Positions 1 through 9,027 of a DNA stretch of 51,674 nt are shown one piece after another. The notes under the pieces are model-generated. The model saw nothing but the letters and a program-made list of their open reading frames with translations. It did no database searches and was not told where the DNA came from. The number at the start of each line of letters is the position of its first letter. The stretch's first letter is position 1. Source of the stretch: Gammaproteobacteria bacterium. GTDB taxonomy: Bacteria; Pseudomonadota; Gammaproteobacteria; JAABTG01. A program made the position numbers and the translations under genes. The DNA is taken from NCBI GenBank assembly GCA_017999615.1, contig JAGNLM010000014.1, positions 1-51,674 on the forward strand, written 5' to 3'.

Positions 1-357
1 AGCCTCCAGCGCCAGTTCCTGCGCCTCATGAGCAAGGAGCTCGCGCACGAGGAGGCGATGCTGATGCTCCTCGGCAAGGCCAGCGCGGAGGAGCGCCTCG
101 CCACCTTCCTGCTGAGCCTGGCCCAGCGCTTCAAGGCGCGGGGCTTCTCGGAGACGGAGTTCAACCTCAGCATGTCCCGGCACGACATCGGGAACTACCT
201 GGGGCTGGCGGTGGAGACCGTGAGCCGGATGTTCTCCAAGCTCCAGGAGGACGAGGTGCTCAGCGTGCACCGCAAGAACATCCGGATCCACGAGCCGGCG
301 CGCCTGCGCTCCATGCTGCGTTTGGACGAGAACCGCAGCGTCGCGCGCTGCGGCTGA
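1..357 (+). CDS. fnr: Fnr/Anr-type oxygen-responsive transcription regulator, C-terminal part (cut by window edge)
   Basis: The reading frame is open from base 1, so the N-terminal Fe-S sensor domain lies outside the window. The visible 118 codons match the end of the Fnr dimerisation helix (AEERLATFLLSLAQRF) and the winged helix-turn-helix (SRHDIGNYLGLAVETVSRMF), whose recognition helix carries the ETVSR residues that read TTGAT half-sites in Fnr-class proteins. Family knowledge: Fnr is a cytoplasmic [4Fe-4S] oxygen sensor that activates microaerobic genes. A near-perfect Fnr box lies 72 bases downstream, ahead of ccoN, so this regulator probably controls the adjacent cbb3 oxidase operon. 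It could equally be named Anr; the Cys ligands that would confirm the sensor are not visible. Confidence 0.9.
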   Translation, partial: SLQRQFLRLMSKELAHEEAMLMLLGKASAEERLATFLLSLAQRFKARGFSETEFNLSMSRHDIGNYLGLAVETVSRMFSKLQEDEVLSVHRKNIRIHEPARLRSMLRLDENRSVARCG

Positions 358-429
358 CCGTCGGCCCGCGTCGGGGAGCCAGGGACGCGCAGGGCGCGGC
401 CCCGGCATCCGCGCCCCCGTGGCGGCGCC

Positions 430-443
430 TTGACGTAGATCAA
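430..443 (+). promoter_or_regulatory. Fnr box upstream of ccoN
   Basis: TTGACGTAGATCAA differs from the Fnr consensus TTGAT-N4-ATCAA at a single base. Its centre is 139 bases before the ccoN start. A CAGAAT at 466-471 could be the -10 of a class II Fnr-activated promoter (centre of the box about 41 bases from a start near 478). The rest of the 218-base gap between fnr and ccoN shows nothing else I can support. The -10 is inferred from spacing only. Confidence 0.75.
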
Positions 444-575
444 AATTAGCCCCCCTTTTTGAAATCAGAATGGGCCGTCCTGTCGGGCCGATCCGGCCCG
501 CGGTCGTGCCTGTCTTCGCCTTCTGGCGGGGCGGGCTCGGCGTCGTCCGGGACCAAACTCTCAAGGGGGATTCAT

Positions 576-1994
576 ATGTCTGCCGTCGCCACGACCTATA
601 ACGACAAGGTGGTGCGTCAGTTCGCCATCATGACGGTGGTCTGGGGCATTGTCGGGATGCTGGTCGGCGTGATCATCGCCGCCCAGATGATCTGGCCCCA
701 GCTCGGAGAAGGCATTTCCTGGCTGAGCTTCGGGCGCCTGCGCCCGCTGCACACCAACGCGGTCATCTTCGCCTTCGGCGGCTCGGTGCTGTTCGCCGCT
801 TCCTACTACGTGGTGCAGCGCACCTGCCAGGTCCGGCTGTTCGGGGGCCCGCTGGTGCCGTTCACCTTCTGGGGCTGGCAGACGGTCATCCTGCTGGCCG
901 CCATCACCCTCCCGCTCGGGCTCACCTCCAGCAAGGAGTACGCGGAGCTGGAGTGGCCCGTCGACGTCCTGATCACCCTGGTCTGGGTGGCCTACGCGAT
1001 CGTCTTCTTCGGGACGATCATCCTGCGCAAGCAGAAGCACATCTACGTCGCGAACTGGTTTTTCGGGGCCTACATCATCACCATCGCGGTCCTGCACCTC
1101 GGCAACAGCGCCGAGCTCCCGGTGAGCCTCTGGAAGTCCTACTCGGCGTACCCGGGCACCATCGACGCCATGGTGGAGTGGTGGTACGGCCACAACGCGG
1201 TCGGTTTCTTCCTCACCGCCGCGTTCCTCGGGATGATGTACTACTTCATTCCCAAGCAGGCAGGGCGGCCGGTGTACTCCTACCGCCTGTCGGTCGTGCA
1301 CTTCTGGGCCCTGGTGTCCATCTACATGTGGGCCGGCCCGCACCACCTGATGTACACGGCCCTTCCGAACTGGGCGCAGTCCCTCGGCATGGTGTTCTCG
1401 CTGATCCTGCTGGCCCCCTCCTGGGGTGGCATGATCAACGGCATCATGACCCTCTCGGGGGCCTGGTACAAACTGCGCACCGACCCGATCCTGCGCTTCC
1501 TGATCGTCTCCCTGTCCTTCTACGGCATGTCGACCTTCGAAGGCCCGATGATGTCGGTGAAGACCGTCAACGCCCTCTCGCACTACACCGACTGGACGAT
1601 CGGCCACGTGCACTCGGGCGCCCTCGGCTGGGTCAGCCTCGTCACCATCGGCACGTTGTACGCCCTGCTGCCGAAGCTCTTCGGCAAGACCGAGATGTAC
1701 AGCGTGAAGCTCATCAACACCCACTTCTGGCTCGGCACCATCGGCATCGTGCTCTACGTGGTCTCTCTCTGGGTCGCCGGAATCATGCAGGGCCTGATGT
1801 GGCGGGCCATCAACGACGACGGCACGCTCACCTACAGCTTCATCGAGAGCCTGGAGGCCATGTATCCGTTCTGGACCGTCCGCCTGATCGGTGGCGGGCT
1901 GTTCATGCTCGGCATGTTCCTGATGGCCTACAACGTCTGGAAGACGGTGGCCGGGGCGCGACCGGTACAGGTCCCGGTCCCGCAGGCGGCGTGA
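576..1994 (+). CDS. ccoN: cbb3-type cytochrome c oxidase catalytic subunit I
   Basis: This is the 472-residue haem-copper oxidase catalytic subunit of the high-affinity cbb3 terminal oxidase, in the inner membrane. Haem-ligand and CuB histidines are visible in [41 protein letters not shown] and [14 protein letters not shown], spread over about 12 hydrophobic segments. The frame is open back to 459, but the ATG at 576 is preceded by AAGGGGGA and gives the canonical family N-terminus and normal length (about 475), so it is chosen. It heads ccoNOQP and follows an Fnr box, which fits induction at low oxygen. Confidence 0.97.
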   Translation: MSAVATTYNDKVVRQFAIMTVVWGIVGMLVGVIIAAQMIWPQLGEGISWLSFGRLRPLHTNAVIFAFGGSVLFAASYYVVQRTCQVRLFGGPLVPFTFWGWQTVILLAAITLPLGLTSSKEYAELEWPVDVLITLVWVAYAIVFFGTIILRKQKHIYVANWFFGAYIITIAVLHLGNSAELPVSLWKSYSAYPGTIDAMVEWWYGHNAVGFFLTAAFLGMMYYFIPKQAGRPVYSYRLSVVHFWALVSIYMWAGPHHLMYTALPNWAQSLGMVFSLILLAPSWGGMINGIMTLSGAWYKLRTDPILRFLIVSLSFYGMSTFEGPMMSVKTVNALSHYTDWTIGHVHSGALGWVSLVTIGTLYALLPKLFGKTEMYSVKLINTHFWLGTIGIVLYVVSLWVAGIMQGLMWRAINDDGTLTYSFIESLEAMYPFWTVRLIGGGLFMLGMFLMAYNVWKTVAGARPVQVPVPQAA

Positions 1995-2009
1995 CGGAGG
2001 AGTCGATCC

Positions 2010-2612
2010 ATGAGCCACGAAACGATTGAGAAGAATGTTGGCTTGATGATGATCCTGATCCTGCTGGTGATCAGCGTCGCCGGCCTGGTTCAGATCGTTC
2101 CCTTGTATTTCATCAAACAGACGACCGAGGCCGTCGCCGGGCTGAAGCCGTACACGCCGTTGCAGCTCGAGGGCCGCGACGTCTACATCCGCGAAGGCTG
2201 CAACAACTGCCACTCGCAGATGATCCGGCCGTTCCGGGCGGAGACCGAGCGCTACGGGCCCTACTCGGTGGCGGGTGAGTTCGTCTACGACTACCCGTTC
2301 CTGTGGGGGTCGCGGCGGACCGGGCCGGAGCTCGCGCGCGTCGGGAACCGCTACGGTGACGAGTGGCACCGCGTGCACTTCAACAATCCCCGGGACGTGG
2401 TCCCCGAGTCCAACATGACGGCCTACCCCTGGTTCACGGAGAACAAGCTCGACGGAGCGGGTACCCCGGACAAGCTGAAGGGCTTGAAGCTCCTCGGGGT
2501 GCCGTACACGGACGAGGACATCAAGGGGGCGACGGACGCCGTAAAGGGCAAGACCGAAATGGAGGCCCTGATCGCGTACCTGCAGGTGCTTGGCACCTAC
2601 GTGAAGAAATAG
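2010..2612 (+). CDS. ccoO: cbb3 oxidase monohaem cytochrome c subunit II
   Basis: A 200-residue membrane-anchored cytochrome c passing electrons to CcoN. One N-terminal transmembrane helix (about residues 10-32) is followed by a periplasmic domain with the haem c motif CNNCH near residue 64 and a methionine in [10 protein letters not shown] that is the likely distal haem ligand. GGAGGAG at 1996-2002 is a strong ribosome binding site for the ATG. It lies 15 bases after ccoN, and the length is normal for the family. Confidence 0.97.
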   Translation: MSHETIEKNVGLMMILILLVISVAGLVQIVPLYFIKQTTEAVAGLKPYTPLQLEGRDVYIREGCNNCHSQMIRPFRAETERYGPYSVAGEFVYDYPFLWGSRRTGPELARVGNRYGDEWHRVHFNNPRDVVPESNMTAYPWFTENKLDGAGTPDKLKGLKLLGVPYTDEDIKGATDAVKGKTEMEALIAYLQVLGTYVKK

Positions 2613-2622
2613 GGCAACCAAC

Positions 2623-2814
2623 ATGAACTGGTGGGGCAACCTGTGGGGCGTGTACACACTGATCCTCCTGGCTGTGTTTCTCGGGATCGTGTGGTGGGCC
2701 TGGAGCGCAAAGCGCGCCAGGGCATTCCGGGAGGCCGCAGAGCTCCCGCTCACCGAGGACAGGCCGCATAACGAGCAGACCCCCGCCCAGTCGAAGGAGG
2801 CGCGTCATGAGTGA
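2623..2814 (+). CDS. ccoQ: cbb3 oxidase small subunit IV
   Basis: A 63-residue single-span membrane protein (helix about residues 9-27, rich in Trp, Leu and Ile) with a charged cytoplasmic tail. It sits 10 bases after ccoO and its last bases overlap the ccoP start by 8. In other species CcoQ stabilises the assembled oxidase, especially in oxygen. Position between ccoO and ccoP, size and topology identify it; sequence conservation in this family is low. Confidence 0.9.
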   Translation: MNWWGNLWGVYTLILLAVFLGIVWWAWSAKRARAFREAAELPLTEDRPHNEQTPAQSKEARHE

Positions 2815-3700
2815 CGGTTGGAGCTGGTACATCGCAATCATTTCGGTCTTGAACATCCTGGCGATGGCATGGCTGATCTGGTGGAGCGGCAAGGGCAGCA
2901 GTCAGCACTACGCCCAGGGTGCGGAGATGAGCCACACCTGGGACGGGGACCTGCGGGAGATGAACAACCCGCTGCCGCGCTGGTGGCTGTGGCTGTTCTA
3001 CTCCACCATCGTCTTCGCCCTGCTGTATCTGGCCCTCTACCCCGGCCTCGGGAAGGCGCCGGGCCTGCTGAACTGGACCCAGGAGCAGGAGTACGCGGAC
3101 GAGGTCAAGGCGGCCGACGCGGAGTACGGCCCCATCTTCAAGAAGTACGCCGAGATGGACCTGAAGGCCGTGGCCAGGGACCCGCAGGCCATGAAGATGG
3201 GACAGCGCATCTACGCGAGCTACTGCGCCCTCTGCCACGGTGCGGACGCCCGCGGGGCGCGGGGCTTCCCGAACCTGGCCGACCAGGAATGGCTGTGGGG
3301 CGGTGACCCGAAGGCCATCAAGGTGAGCGTGGCCGAGGGCCGCATGGGCGTCATGCCCGGCTTCTCCGGTGCCCTGGGCGAGCAGGGGCTCGACGAGATC
3401 ACCGACTACCTCCTGAAGCTGGCGGGCCGTGAGCACGATGCCAAGCGCGCGGCGGCCGGCGAGGGGCGGTACGCGCTCTGCGCGGGCTGCCACATGCCGG
3501 ACGGCAAGGGCAACCAGGCCCTTGGTGCGCCGAACCTGACCGACAACATCTGGGTCTACGGCGCCTCGCGCAACTCCATCAAGGAGTCGATCGCCGCCGG
3601 CCGGCAGGGCCTCATGCCCGCGCACAACGAGTTCCTGGGCGATGCCAAGAGCCACCTCGTTTCGGCCTACGTCTGGAGCCTGTCGAACCCCGCGAAATAG
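2807..3700 (+). CDS. ccoP: cbb3 oxidase dihaem cytochrome c subunit III
   Basis: A 297-residue membrane-bound dihaem cytochrome c, the electron entry subunit of cbb3 oxidase. Two hydrophobic segments (about residues 7-27 and 60-85) precede two cytochrome c domains with CALCH at residue 140 and CAGCH at residue 225. Methionines in GVMPGF and GLMPAH are the expected axial ligands. The ATG lies inside the end of ccoQ, which suggests translational coupling. The two-helix N-terminus is the common gammaproteobacterial form. Confidence 0.97.
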   Translation: MSDGWSWYIAIISVLNILAMAWLIWWSGKGSSQHYAQGAEMSHTWDGDLREMNNPLPRWWLWLFYSTIVFALLYLALYPGLGKAPGLLNWTQEQEYADEVKAADAEYGPIFKKYAEMDLKAVARDPQAMKMGQRIYASYCALCHGADARGARGFPNLADQEWLWGGDPKAIKVSVAEGRMGVMPGFSGALGEQGLDEITDYLLKLAGREHDAKRAAAGEGRYALCAGCHMPDGKGNQALGAPNLTDNIWVYGASRNSIKESIAAGRQGLMPAHNEFLGDAKSHLVSAYVWSLSNPAK

Positions 3701-3748
3701 CCGCGGGCGAAGTCACACGAAATAACGAGACATCGCAGTAAGATGCGC

Positions 3749-3771
3749 GGGGCGCCGTCCACCGGCGCCCC
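3749..3771 (+). other. 9-bp perfect hairpin between ccoP and the DUF3149 gene
   Basis: Arms at 3749-3757 (GGGGCGCCG) and 3763-3771 (CGGCGCCCC) pair perfectly around a 5-base loop. No T-run follows, so it is not a standard intrinsic terminator. It could stabilise the 3' end of the ccoNOQP message or reduce readthrough into the accessory genes. A TAAGAT at 3739-3744 just before it could be a weak -10 for a separate transcript. Confidence 0.45.
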
Positions 3772-3789
3772 GCCCCAAGGGGGTGTGAC

Positions 3790-3927
3790 GTGGATAAGGT
3801 CATTGAGCTGCTGCTCGGCAGCTGGATCGGGGTTCTCTCGCTCTTCACGATTCTGTTCATGGTCGGGATGGCGATCTTCCTGGTCATCTTCATGCGCAAG
3901 CACATGAAGGAGCCGGGTCAGAAGTGA
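3790..3927 (+). CDS. DUF3149-type small membrane protein in the cco operon
   Basis: A 45-residue protein starting at GTG 3790 behind AAGGGGGTG. It has a short amphipathic N-terminus, one long hydrophobic helix (about residues 10-33) and a basic tail (RKHMKEPGQK). Size, topology and the GSWIGVLSLFTILFMVGM core resemble DUF3149, a family of unknown function that I recall near cbb3 oxidase genes in gammaproteobacteria. It lies between ccoP and ccoG in the same orientation, so a role in oxidase assembly or stability is a reasonable inference but unproven. Confidence 0.7.
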   Translation: MDKVIELLLGSWIGVLSLFTILFMVGMAIFLVIFMRKHMKEPGQK

Positions 3928-4004
3928 CGTCGTGGCGACGTCCCGCTTCCGGCGTGCTCGCTCGCGCGCCGGAAGCACCGGGTGTGTGAAAGAGGGGAAA
4001 CCCA

Positions 4005-5438
4005 GTGTCTGAGCAGCCTGCATCGAAGCCGCGCAAGGCGGGTGCGTCCGCGACACCGACGGACGAGGCCCCGAAGTCCCTGTACGCGAAGCGCCAGCAG
4101 ATCTACCCGCGCGAGGTCCACGGCGTGTTCGCCCGGCTGCGCATCGCCGCGCTGGTGGTGCTGCTCGGCATCTTCTACGTCCTGCCGTGGCTGCAGTGGG
4201 GCTCGCGTCAGGCGGTTCTCTTCGACCTCCCGGCGCGCAAGTTCTACCTCTTCGGCGTGGTGATGTGGCCCCAGGATTTCTTCTACCTGGCGCTGCTGAT
4301 GATCATCGCGGCCTACGCGCTCTTCTTCTTCACCGCCCTCGCCGGGCGCCTGTGGTGCGGGTACGCCTGCCCGCAGACGGTGTGGACCGAGCTCTTCATG
4401 TGGGTCGAGCGCAAAGTCGTCGGCGACCGCGCCAAGCAGATGAAGCTCGACAAGATGCCCTGGGGCCGGGAAAAGCTCCTGAAGAAGGGCACGACCCACC
4501 TGCTGTGGATCCTGATCGCCGCATTCACCGGTTTCACCTTCGTCGGCTATTTCAGCCCCATCCGCGAACTCGCCGGGCGCGTCCTCGGATTCGATCTGGG
4601 GGCCTGGGAAGCCTTCTGGATGATCTTCGTCTCCTTCGCGATCTACGCCTTCGCGGGTTGGATGCGCGAGCAGGTCTGCATCTACATGTGCCCCTACGCG
4701 CGATTCCAGAGCGCGATGTTCGACCGGGACACGTTGATCATCTCCTACATGCCGGCCCGCGGTGAGCCGCGCGGTCCCCGCCCCAAGAAGACGACGGACC
4801 ACCGCGCGGCGGGGTTCGGCGACTGCATCGACTGCACCGTGTGCGTGCAGGTCTGCCCCACGGGCATCGACATCCGCGACGGGCTCCAGTACCAGTGCAT
4901 CGGCTGCGCGGCCTGCGTGGACGCCTGCGACGAGGTGATGGAGAGGATGGGCTACCCCAAGGGGCTCATCCGCTACACCACGGAGAACGCGATGGAAGGG
5001 CGGCCGGCGCACGTGCTGCGCCCGCGCGTGCTCCTCTACGCCGCGGTGCTGGTCGCGCTCGTGGCCGGGCTGGTCTACGCGGTGAGCAGCCGCGTGCCCC
5101 TCGAGCTCGACGTCATCCGTGACCGCGCGAGCCTGTACCGGGAGACGAACGAAGGGCTGATCGAGAACGTCTACACGCTCAAGGTCGTGAACATGGACGA
5201 GCGGGACCACACCTACCGGATCTCGGCGAGCGGGCTGCCCGGCCTCGAGCTCGTGACGGACCTTCAGGAGATCCGGGTGCCCGCCGGCCAGGTCCACAGC
5301 CTGCCGGTCCAGCTGCGGGCCGACCCGGGGAGCTTGAAGGCCGTCACCAGCGAGGTGCGGTTCGACCTCGTGTCCGTCGACGACCCCACGCTCTCCGCCT
5401 CGTCGGAGAGCCGGTTCACCGGGCCGCGGGGGAGGTGA
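4005..5438 (+). CDS. ccoG: cbb3 oxidase maturation ferredoxin-like protein (RdxA/FixG)
   Basis: A 477-residue polyferredoxin of the inner membrane. It has about five transmembrane segments, a NapH-like motif GYACPQTVWTELF, a bacterial ferredoxin pair CIDCTVCVQVCPTG (first Cys residue 274) and CIGCAACVDACD, and a C-terminal Ig-like periplasmic domain. CcoG is a cupric reductase that supplies Cu(I) for building the CcoN active site. GTG 4005 is chosen for its AGAGGGGAAA leader and the usual MSEQ-type N-terminus. It follows the DUF3149 gene and its stop overlaps the ccoH start. Confidence 0.96.
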   Translation: MSEQPASKPRKAGASATPTDEAPKSLYAKRQQIYPREVHGVFARLRIAALVVLLGIFYVLPWLQWGSRQAVLFDLPARKFYLFGVVMWPQDFFYLALLMIIAAYALFFFTALAGRLWCGYACPQTVWTELFMWVERKVVGDRAKQMKLDKMPWGREKLLKKGTTHLLWILIAAFTGFTFVGYFSPIRELAGRVLGFDLGAWEAFWMIFVSFAIYAFAGWMREQVCIYMCPYARFQSAMFDRDTLIISYMPARGEPRGPRPKKTTDHRAAGFGDCIDCTVCVQVCPTGIDIRDGLQYQCIGCAACVDACDEVMERMGYPKGLIRYTTENAMEGRPAHVLRPRVLLYAAVLVALVAGLVYAVSSRVPLELDVIRDRASLYRETNEGLIENVYTLKVVNMDERDHTYRISASGLPGLELVTDLQEIRVPAGQVHSLPVQLRADPGSLKAVTSEVRFDLVSVDDPTLSASSESRFTGPRGR

Positions 5439-5995
5439 GCGTGGCCGACGCCGGACAGGGCCGGGGCCGGGGCCGGGGTCTCGCGTCGAGCGCGCCGGAC
5501 CCGACGCCCTGGTACCGGCAGTTCTGGCCCTGGGTGCTGATCCTGCTGCCCCTCACCTCGGTCCTGGGGGGCGTCACGGCGCTCCTCATCTCGATGGACG
5601 ACCCCGACGGCCTGGTGGTGGACGACTACTACCAGGCCGGCCTGGCCATCAACCGCACCCTCGAGCGCCAGGAACTGGCCCGCCAGTCGGGCATCCTGGC
5701 GCGGGGGCAGCTGGACCCCGGTACCGGGGACGTGGTGCTGGGCGTCGAAGGGCTGAGTCAAGCGCCGGGGGCGCTGACCCTGCGGCTCGCGTACGCCACG
5801 CGCGCGACGCACGACCAGCAGGTCGAGATGCACGCGCTGCCGGGGGGCGGCCGTTTCGCCGGTCAGCTGGGAAACCGGCTGCGGCCGGGAGCCTGGACCG
5901 TCACGCTCGAGCCGGCGGGCGGGGCCTGGCGGGTCTCCGGGCGTGTCGTGGTCGACAAGAAGGCCGAGCGGCTCGAGCTCTTGCTCGCACCCTGA
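5435..5995 (+). CDS. ccoH: FixH/CcoH family cbb3 oxidase assembly protein
   Basis: A 186-residue single-span membrane protein. A Gly/Arg-rich cytoplasmic N-terminus is followed by a helix at about residues 30-50, the FixH hallmark DDYYQAGLAINRTLER just after the membrane, and a beta-rich periplasmic domain. GTG 5435 overlaps the ccoG stop (GTGA); GTG 5441 is an alternative two codons in. CcoH interacts with cbb3 subunits during assembly. The usual next genes, ccoI (copper P-type ATPase) and ccoS, are absent: the operon ends here and meets a convergent operon 83 bases on. That short gap holds a GC hairpin (6050-6065) without a T-run. Confidence 0.88.
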   Translation: MSVADAGQGRGRGRGLASSAPDPTPWYRQFWPWVLILLPLTSVLGGVTALLISMDDPDGLVVDDYYQAGLAINRTLERQELARQSGILARGQLDPGTGDVVLGVEGLSQAPGALTLRLAYATRATHDQQVEMHALPGGGRFAGQLGNRLRPGAWTVTLEPAGGAWRVSGRVVVDKKAERLELLLAP

Positions 5996-6078
5996 CGCGC
6001 CGCCGCCCGGGCTTGGGCTCACGCGTGGACTTCGGCTTGGGTTCGGGGCCGGGGCTGCGGCCCCGGGGCCGCGGATAG

Positions 6079-6747
6079 TCAGTCTCCCGCGGGGACGGGC
6101 GTGGACAGCTGGCGCAGGCGCCCGGAGTCCCCGGGCGCGAAGTAGTCGATCATCTCCCGGCCCGGCTCGCTCAGGGTGACCGCGACCCCCCGCTCCGGGT
6201 AGAGCCAGCGCACCTGCCCCTCGCCCGCCGGAATCCGCTCCACCGGCTCGCCGAAGCGCGCGCGCAGGGTGGCCTCGTCCAGGTTTGCGCGGGGCACGAA
6301 GGTGAGCGAGGCCACCGGGAGGCGGGCCACGGTGTCGGCGTCGCGCGGGTCCAGCTCGTAGCGCAGGCTCCCGCTCTGCAGCCTCCGCGGCCCGGCGCCG
6401 CGCGCGCGCAATCCCTCGAGGACCGCGGGCTCGGGCGCCAGCGTCACCACGAGACGCCCCGAGAGTCCGCCCGAGCTCGCCTCGGCGAAGTACGCCTCGA
6501 GGGAGAGAGGCTGGCCGGGCGACTCGAACATCGCCACGTCCACGCCCTTCCCGAAGCGTGCGATGGCGTCCCCGAGGGTGCTCCGTCCCAGCGTGAGGCC
6601 GAGCGCCCGGCTCGCGCCGTCCGGCGCAAGGGTGACCTCCCAGGGGCGTTCACCCGGGGGCGGCGGTGGGGACGGTTCGCGCCCCCCGAAGAGCCACGCG
6701 GCGCCCGCAAGCCCCGCCACCGAGGCCAACACCACCCATCGATTCAC
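6079..6747 (-). CDS. hypothetical protein with N-terminal signal/anchor
   Basis: A 222-residue protein of no family I recognise. An N-terminal hydrophobic stretch ([18 protein letters not shown], about residues 5-22) looks like a signal anchor. A short Pro-rich linker and a soluble mixed domain without obvious catalytic motif follow. Repeated Leu-Gly-x-Thr patterns and a segment ending in REMIDYF suggest an envelope protein. Its start overlaps the end of dtd by 4 bases, so it is the last gene of the qmcA-nfeD-typA-dtd operon. Coding is supported by the overlap and by uniform codon bias. Confidence 0.7.
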   Translation of the reverse strand: MNRWVVLASVAGLAGAAWLFGGREPSPPPPPGERPWEVTLAPDGASRALGLTLGRSTLGDAIARFGKGVDVAMFESPGQPLSLEAYFAEASSGGLSGRLVVTLAPEPAVLEGLRARGAGPRRLQSGSLRYELDPRDADTVARLPVASLTFVPRANLDEATLRARFGEPVERIPAGEGQVRWLYPERGVAVTLSEPGREMIDYFAPGDSGRLRQLSTPVPAGD

Positions 6748-7199
6748 GCGTCTTCTCTCCGCGGGACGCGCAGCCAGAAGGTGACCGGCCCGTCGTTCAC
6801 CAGCTCCACCTGCATGTCGGCCCCGAATACCCCGGCGGCCACGGGGGAGTGCAGCGACCCGGCCCGCCGGAACAAGTAAGTGAACACTCGCTCCCCCTCT
6901 TCCGGTGCGGCGGCGGGGGTGAAGCTCGGCCGCATCCCCTTGCCGGTGTCGGCGGCAAGGGTGAACTGGGGGACGAGGAGCAGGCCCCCCCGGACGTCCC
7001 GGAGGCTGAGGTTCATCCGGCCGGACGGGTCCGGGAAGACCCGGTAGCCGAGCAGCCGCTCCAGGAGCCGGTCGGCCTCGGGCTCGGCATCCCCCCGCTC
7101 CACGCCCACGAGCACCAGCAGGCCCTTCGCGATGCGGGCGACCTCCTGCCCCGAGACCGTGACCCGGGCCTGGCTCACGCGCTGCAGGAGGCCGATCAA
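6744..7199 (-). CDS. dtd: D-aminoacyl-tRNA deacylase
   Basis: A 151-residue proofreading enzyme that removes D-amino acids mistakenly attached to tRNA. Family motifs are visible: the N-terminal [12 protein letters not shown], the active-site segment [16 protein letters not shown], and NDGPVTFWL with the Gly-cisPro element. The usual Ser before Gln in SQFTL is Pro here. The start is TTG 7199, seven bases after the typA stop and preceded by AGGA, and it gives the standard N-terminus. Length is normal for the family (about 145-150). Confidence 0.94.
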   Translation of the reverse strand: MIGLLQRVSQARVTVSGQEVARIAKGLLVLVGVERGDAEPEADRLLERLLGYRVFPDPSGRMNLSLRDVRGGLLLVPQFTLAADTGKGMRPSFTPAAAPEEGERVFTYLFRRAGSLHSPVAAGVFGADMQVELVNDGPVTFWLRVPRREDA

Positions 7200-7206
7200 G
7201 AAGGTC

Positions 7207-9027
7207 CTACGCCGCGCCCCGCCGCTCTGCCTTGCGGCGCTCGTGCTCCTTCAGGAGCTTCTTGCGCAGGCGCACCGCGTGGGGGGTCACCTCCACCAGT
7301 TCGTCGTCGTCGATGAACTCGAGCGCCTGCTCGAGCGAGAGGCGCAGGGCCGGCGTGAGCAGGATGTTCTCGTCGGAGCCGGCCGCCCGGATATTGGTCA
7401 GCTGTTTCCCCTTCAGCGGGTTGACGACCAGGTCGTTTCCGCGCGAGTGAATGCCCACCAACATCCCCTCGTAGACCTCGTCCCCGGGCCCCACGAAGAG
7501 CCGCCCTCGCTCCTGGAGGTTGAAGAGCGCGTAGGCGAGCGCCTTGCCCGTGCCGTTGGCGACCAGCACACCGCTCGCGCGCCGGCCGTACTCCGCGCCC
7601 TTGACCGGGCCGTACTCCAGGAAGACGTTGTACATGAGCCCGGTGCCGGAGGTCGCGGTCAGGAACTCGGTGCGAAAGCCGATGAGCCCGCGGGAGGGCG
7701 CGACGAAATCGAGCCGGACCCGGCCGCGGCCGTCGGGCATCATGTCCTGCAGGACCGCGCCGCGCGCGCCGAGGCGCTCCATCACCGTCCCCTGGTGCTG
7801 TTCCTCCACGTCCGCGGTGACCTGCTCGTAGGGCTCCTGGCGCTCGCCGTCCACCTCGCGGTAGATCACCTCGGGCCGGGAGACGGCGAGCTCGTAGCCC
7901 TCGCGCCGCATGTTCTCGATCAGGATGGAGAGGTGCAGCTCGCCCCGCCCCGAGACGCGGAACCGGTCGGGGTCGTCGGTGTCCTCGACCCGCAGCGCCA
8001 CGTTGTGCATCAGCTCCCGGCTCAGGCGCTCGCGCAGGTGCCGGGAGGTGAGGTACTTGCCCTCGCGCCCCGCGAACGGCGAGTCGTTCACCTGGAAGGT
8101 CATGCTGACCGTGGGCTCGTCCACCGTGAGGGGCGGCAGTGCCTCCACGTGGTCCGGGTCGCAGAGGGTGTCCGAGATGTGGACGCTGTCCAGGCCGGTG
8201 AAGGCGATGATGTCGCCGGCGTGGGCGTCGGGCACCTCCGTCCGCTCGAGGCCAAGGAAGCCCAGGATCTGCAGGATGCGTCCGCGGCGCACCGCGCCGT
8301 CCCGGGAGACCACCGCGACCGGGGTGTTGCGCTGGATACGCCCGCGCTGGATGCGCCCGATGCCGATGACGCCCACGTAGCTCGAGTAGTCGAGCGAGCT
8401 CACCTGCAGCTGGAACGGCCCATCGAGGTTCACCGGCGGCATCGGCACCTGGTCGACGATGGTCTCGAAGAGCGGGCGCAGGTCGCCCTCGCGGGCGTCG
8501 GGGTCGACGCTCGCATAGCCCTTCAGGGCCGAGCAGTACAGAACCGGGAAGTCGAGCTGCGCCTCGCTTGCGCCCAGGCGGTCGAAGAGGTCGAAGGTCT
8601 GGTCCAGCACCCAGGCGGGACGTGCGCCCGGCCGGTCGACCTTGTTGATGACCACGATCGGCCGGAACCCGCGGGCCAGCGCCTTCTGGGTCACGAAGCG
8701 GGTCTGGGGCATGGGCCCGTCCACCGCGTCCACCAGGAGCAGCACGGAGTCCACCATGGACAGCACCCGCTCCACCTCGCCGCCGAAGTCGGCGTGGCCC
8801 GGCGTGTCCACGATGTTGATGCGGTAGGGACCCCACGACACCGCCGTGTTCTTGGCCAGGATCGTGATGCCGCGCTCCCGCTCCAGGTCGTTGGAGTCCA
8901 TGACCCGCTCGGGCAGGTCGCCCCGCAGGTGGAGCGTGCCCGACTGCTTCAGCAGCTGGTCGACCAGCGTTGTCTTGCCGTGGTCGACGTGCGCGATGAT
9001 CGCGATATTGCGGAAGTTCTCGATCAC
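7207..9027 (-). CDS. typA: ribosome-associated GTPase TypA/BipA
   Basis: A 606-residue translational GTPase that helps ribosome assembly and stress adaptation. G-domain motifs are AHVDHGKTT (residues 12-20), the switch [10 protein letters not shown], and [12 protein letters not shown]-like domains III and V and the TypA-specific C-terminus (residues about 480-606, with GGSDEN-like [11 protein letters not shown]) follow. It starts at GTG 9027, overlapping the nfeD stop by 4 bases. The sequence is full length with no anomalies. Confidence 0.97.
   Translation of the reverse strand: MIENFRNIAIIAHVDHGKTTLVDQLLKQSGTLHLRGDLPERVMDSNDLERERGITILAKNTAVSWGPYRINIVDTPGHADFGGEVERVLSMVDSVLLLVDAVDGPMPQTRFVTQKALARGFRPIVVINKVDRPGARPAWVLDQTFDLFDRLGASEAQLDFPVLYCSALKGYASVDPDAREGDLRPLFETIVDQVPMPPVNLDGPFQLQVSSLDYSSYVGVIGIGRIQRGRIQRNTPVAVVSRDGAVRRGRILQILGFLGLERTEVPDAHAGDIIAFTGLDSVHISDTLCDPDHVEALPPLTVDEPTVSMTFQVNDSPFAGREGKYLTSRHLRERLSRELMHNVALRVEDTDDPDRFRVSGRGELHLSILIENMRREGYELAVSRPEVIYREVDGERQEPYEQVTADVEEQHQGTVMERLGARGAVLQDMMPDGRGRVRLDFVAPSRGLIGFRTEFLTATSGTGLMYNVFLEYGPVKGAEYGRRASGVLVANGTGKALAYALFNLQERGRLFVGPGDEVYEGMLVGIHSRGNDLVVNPLKGKQLTNIRAAGSDENILLTPALRLSLEQALEFIDDDELVEVTPHAVRLRKKLLKEHERRKAERRGAA

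Noticed and set aside
459-575. In-frame N-terminal extension of ccoN beginning at 459
   Set aside because: It lacks a ribosome binding site, is a low-complexity Ser/Gly/Arg stretch, would start upstream of the predicted transcription start, and does not fit the family length.
561-2753. Very long open frame on the minus strand across ccoNO
   Set aside because: It is antisense to certain genes, rich in His/Arg/Gly/Asp as expected from GC-rich shadow frames, and shows no domain or binding site.
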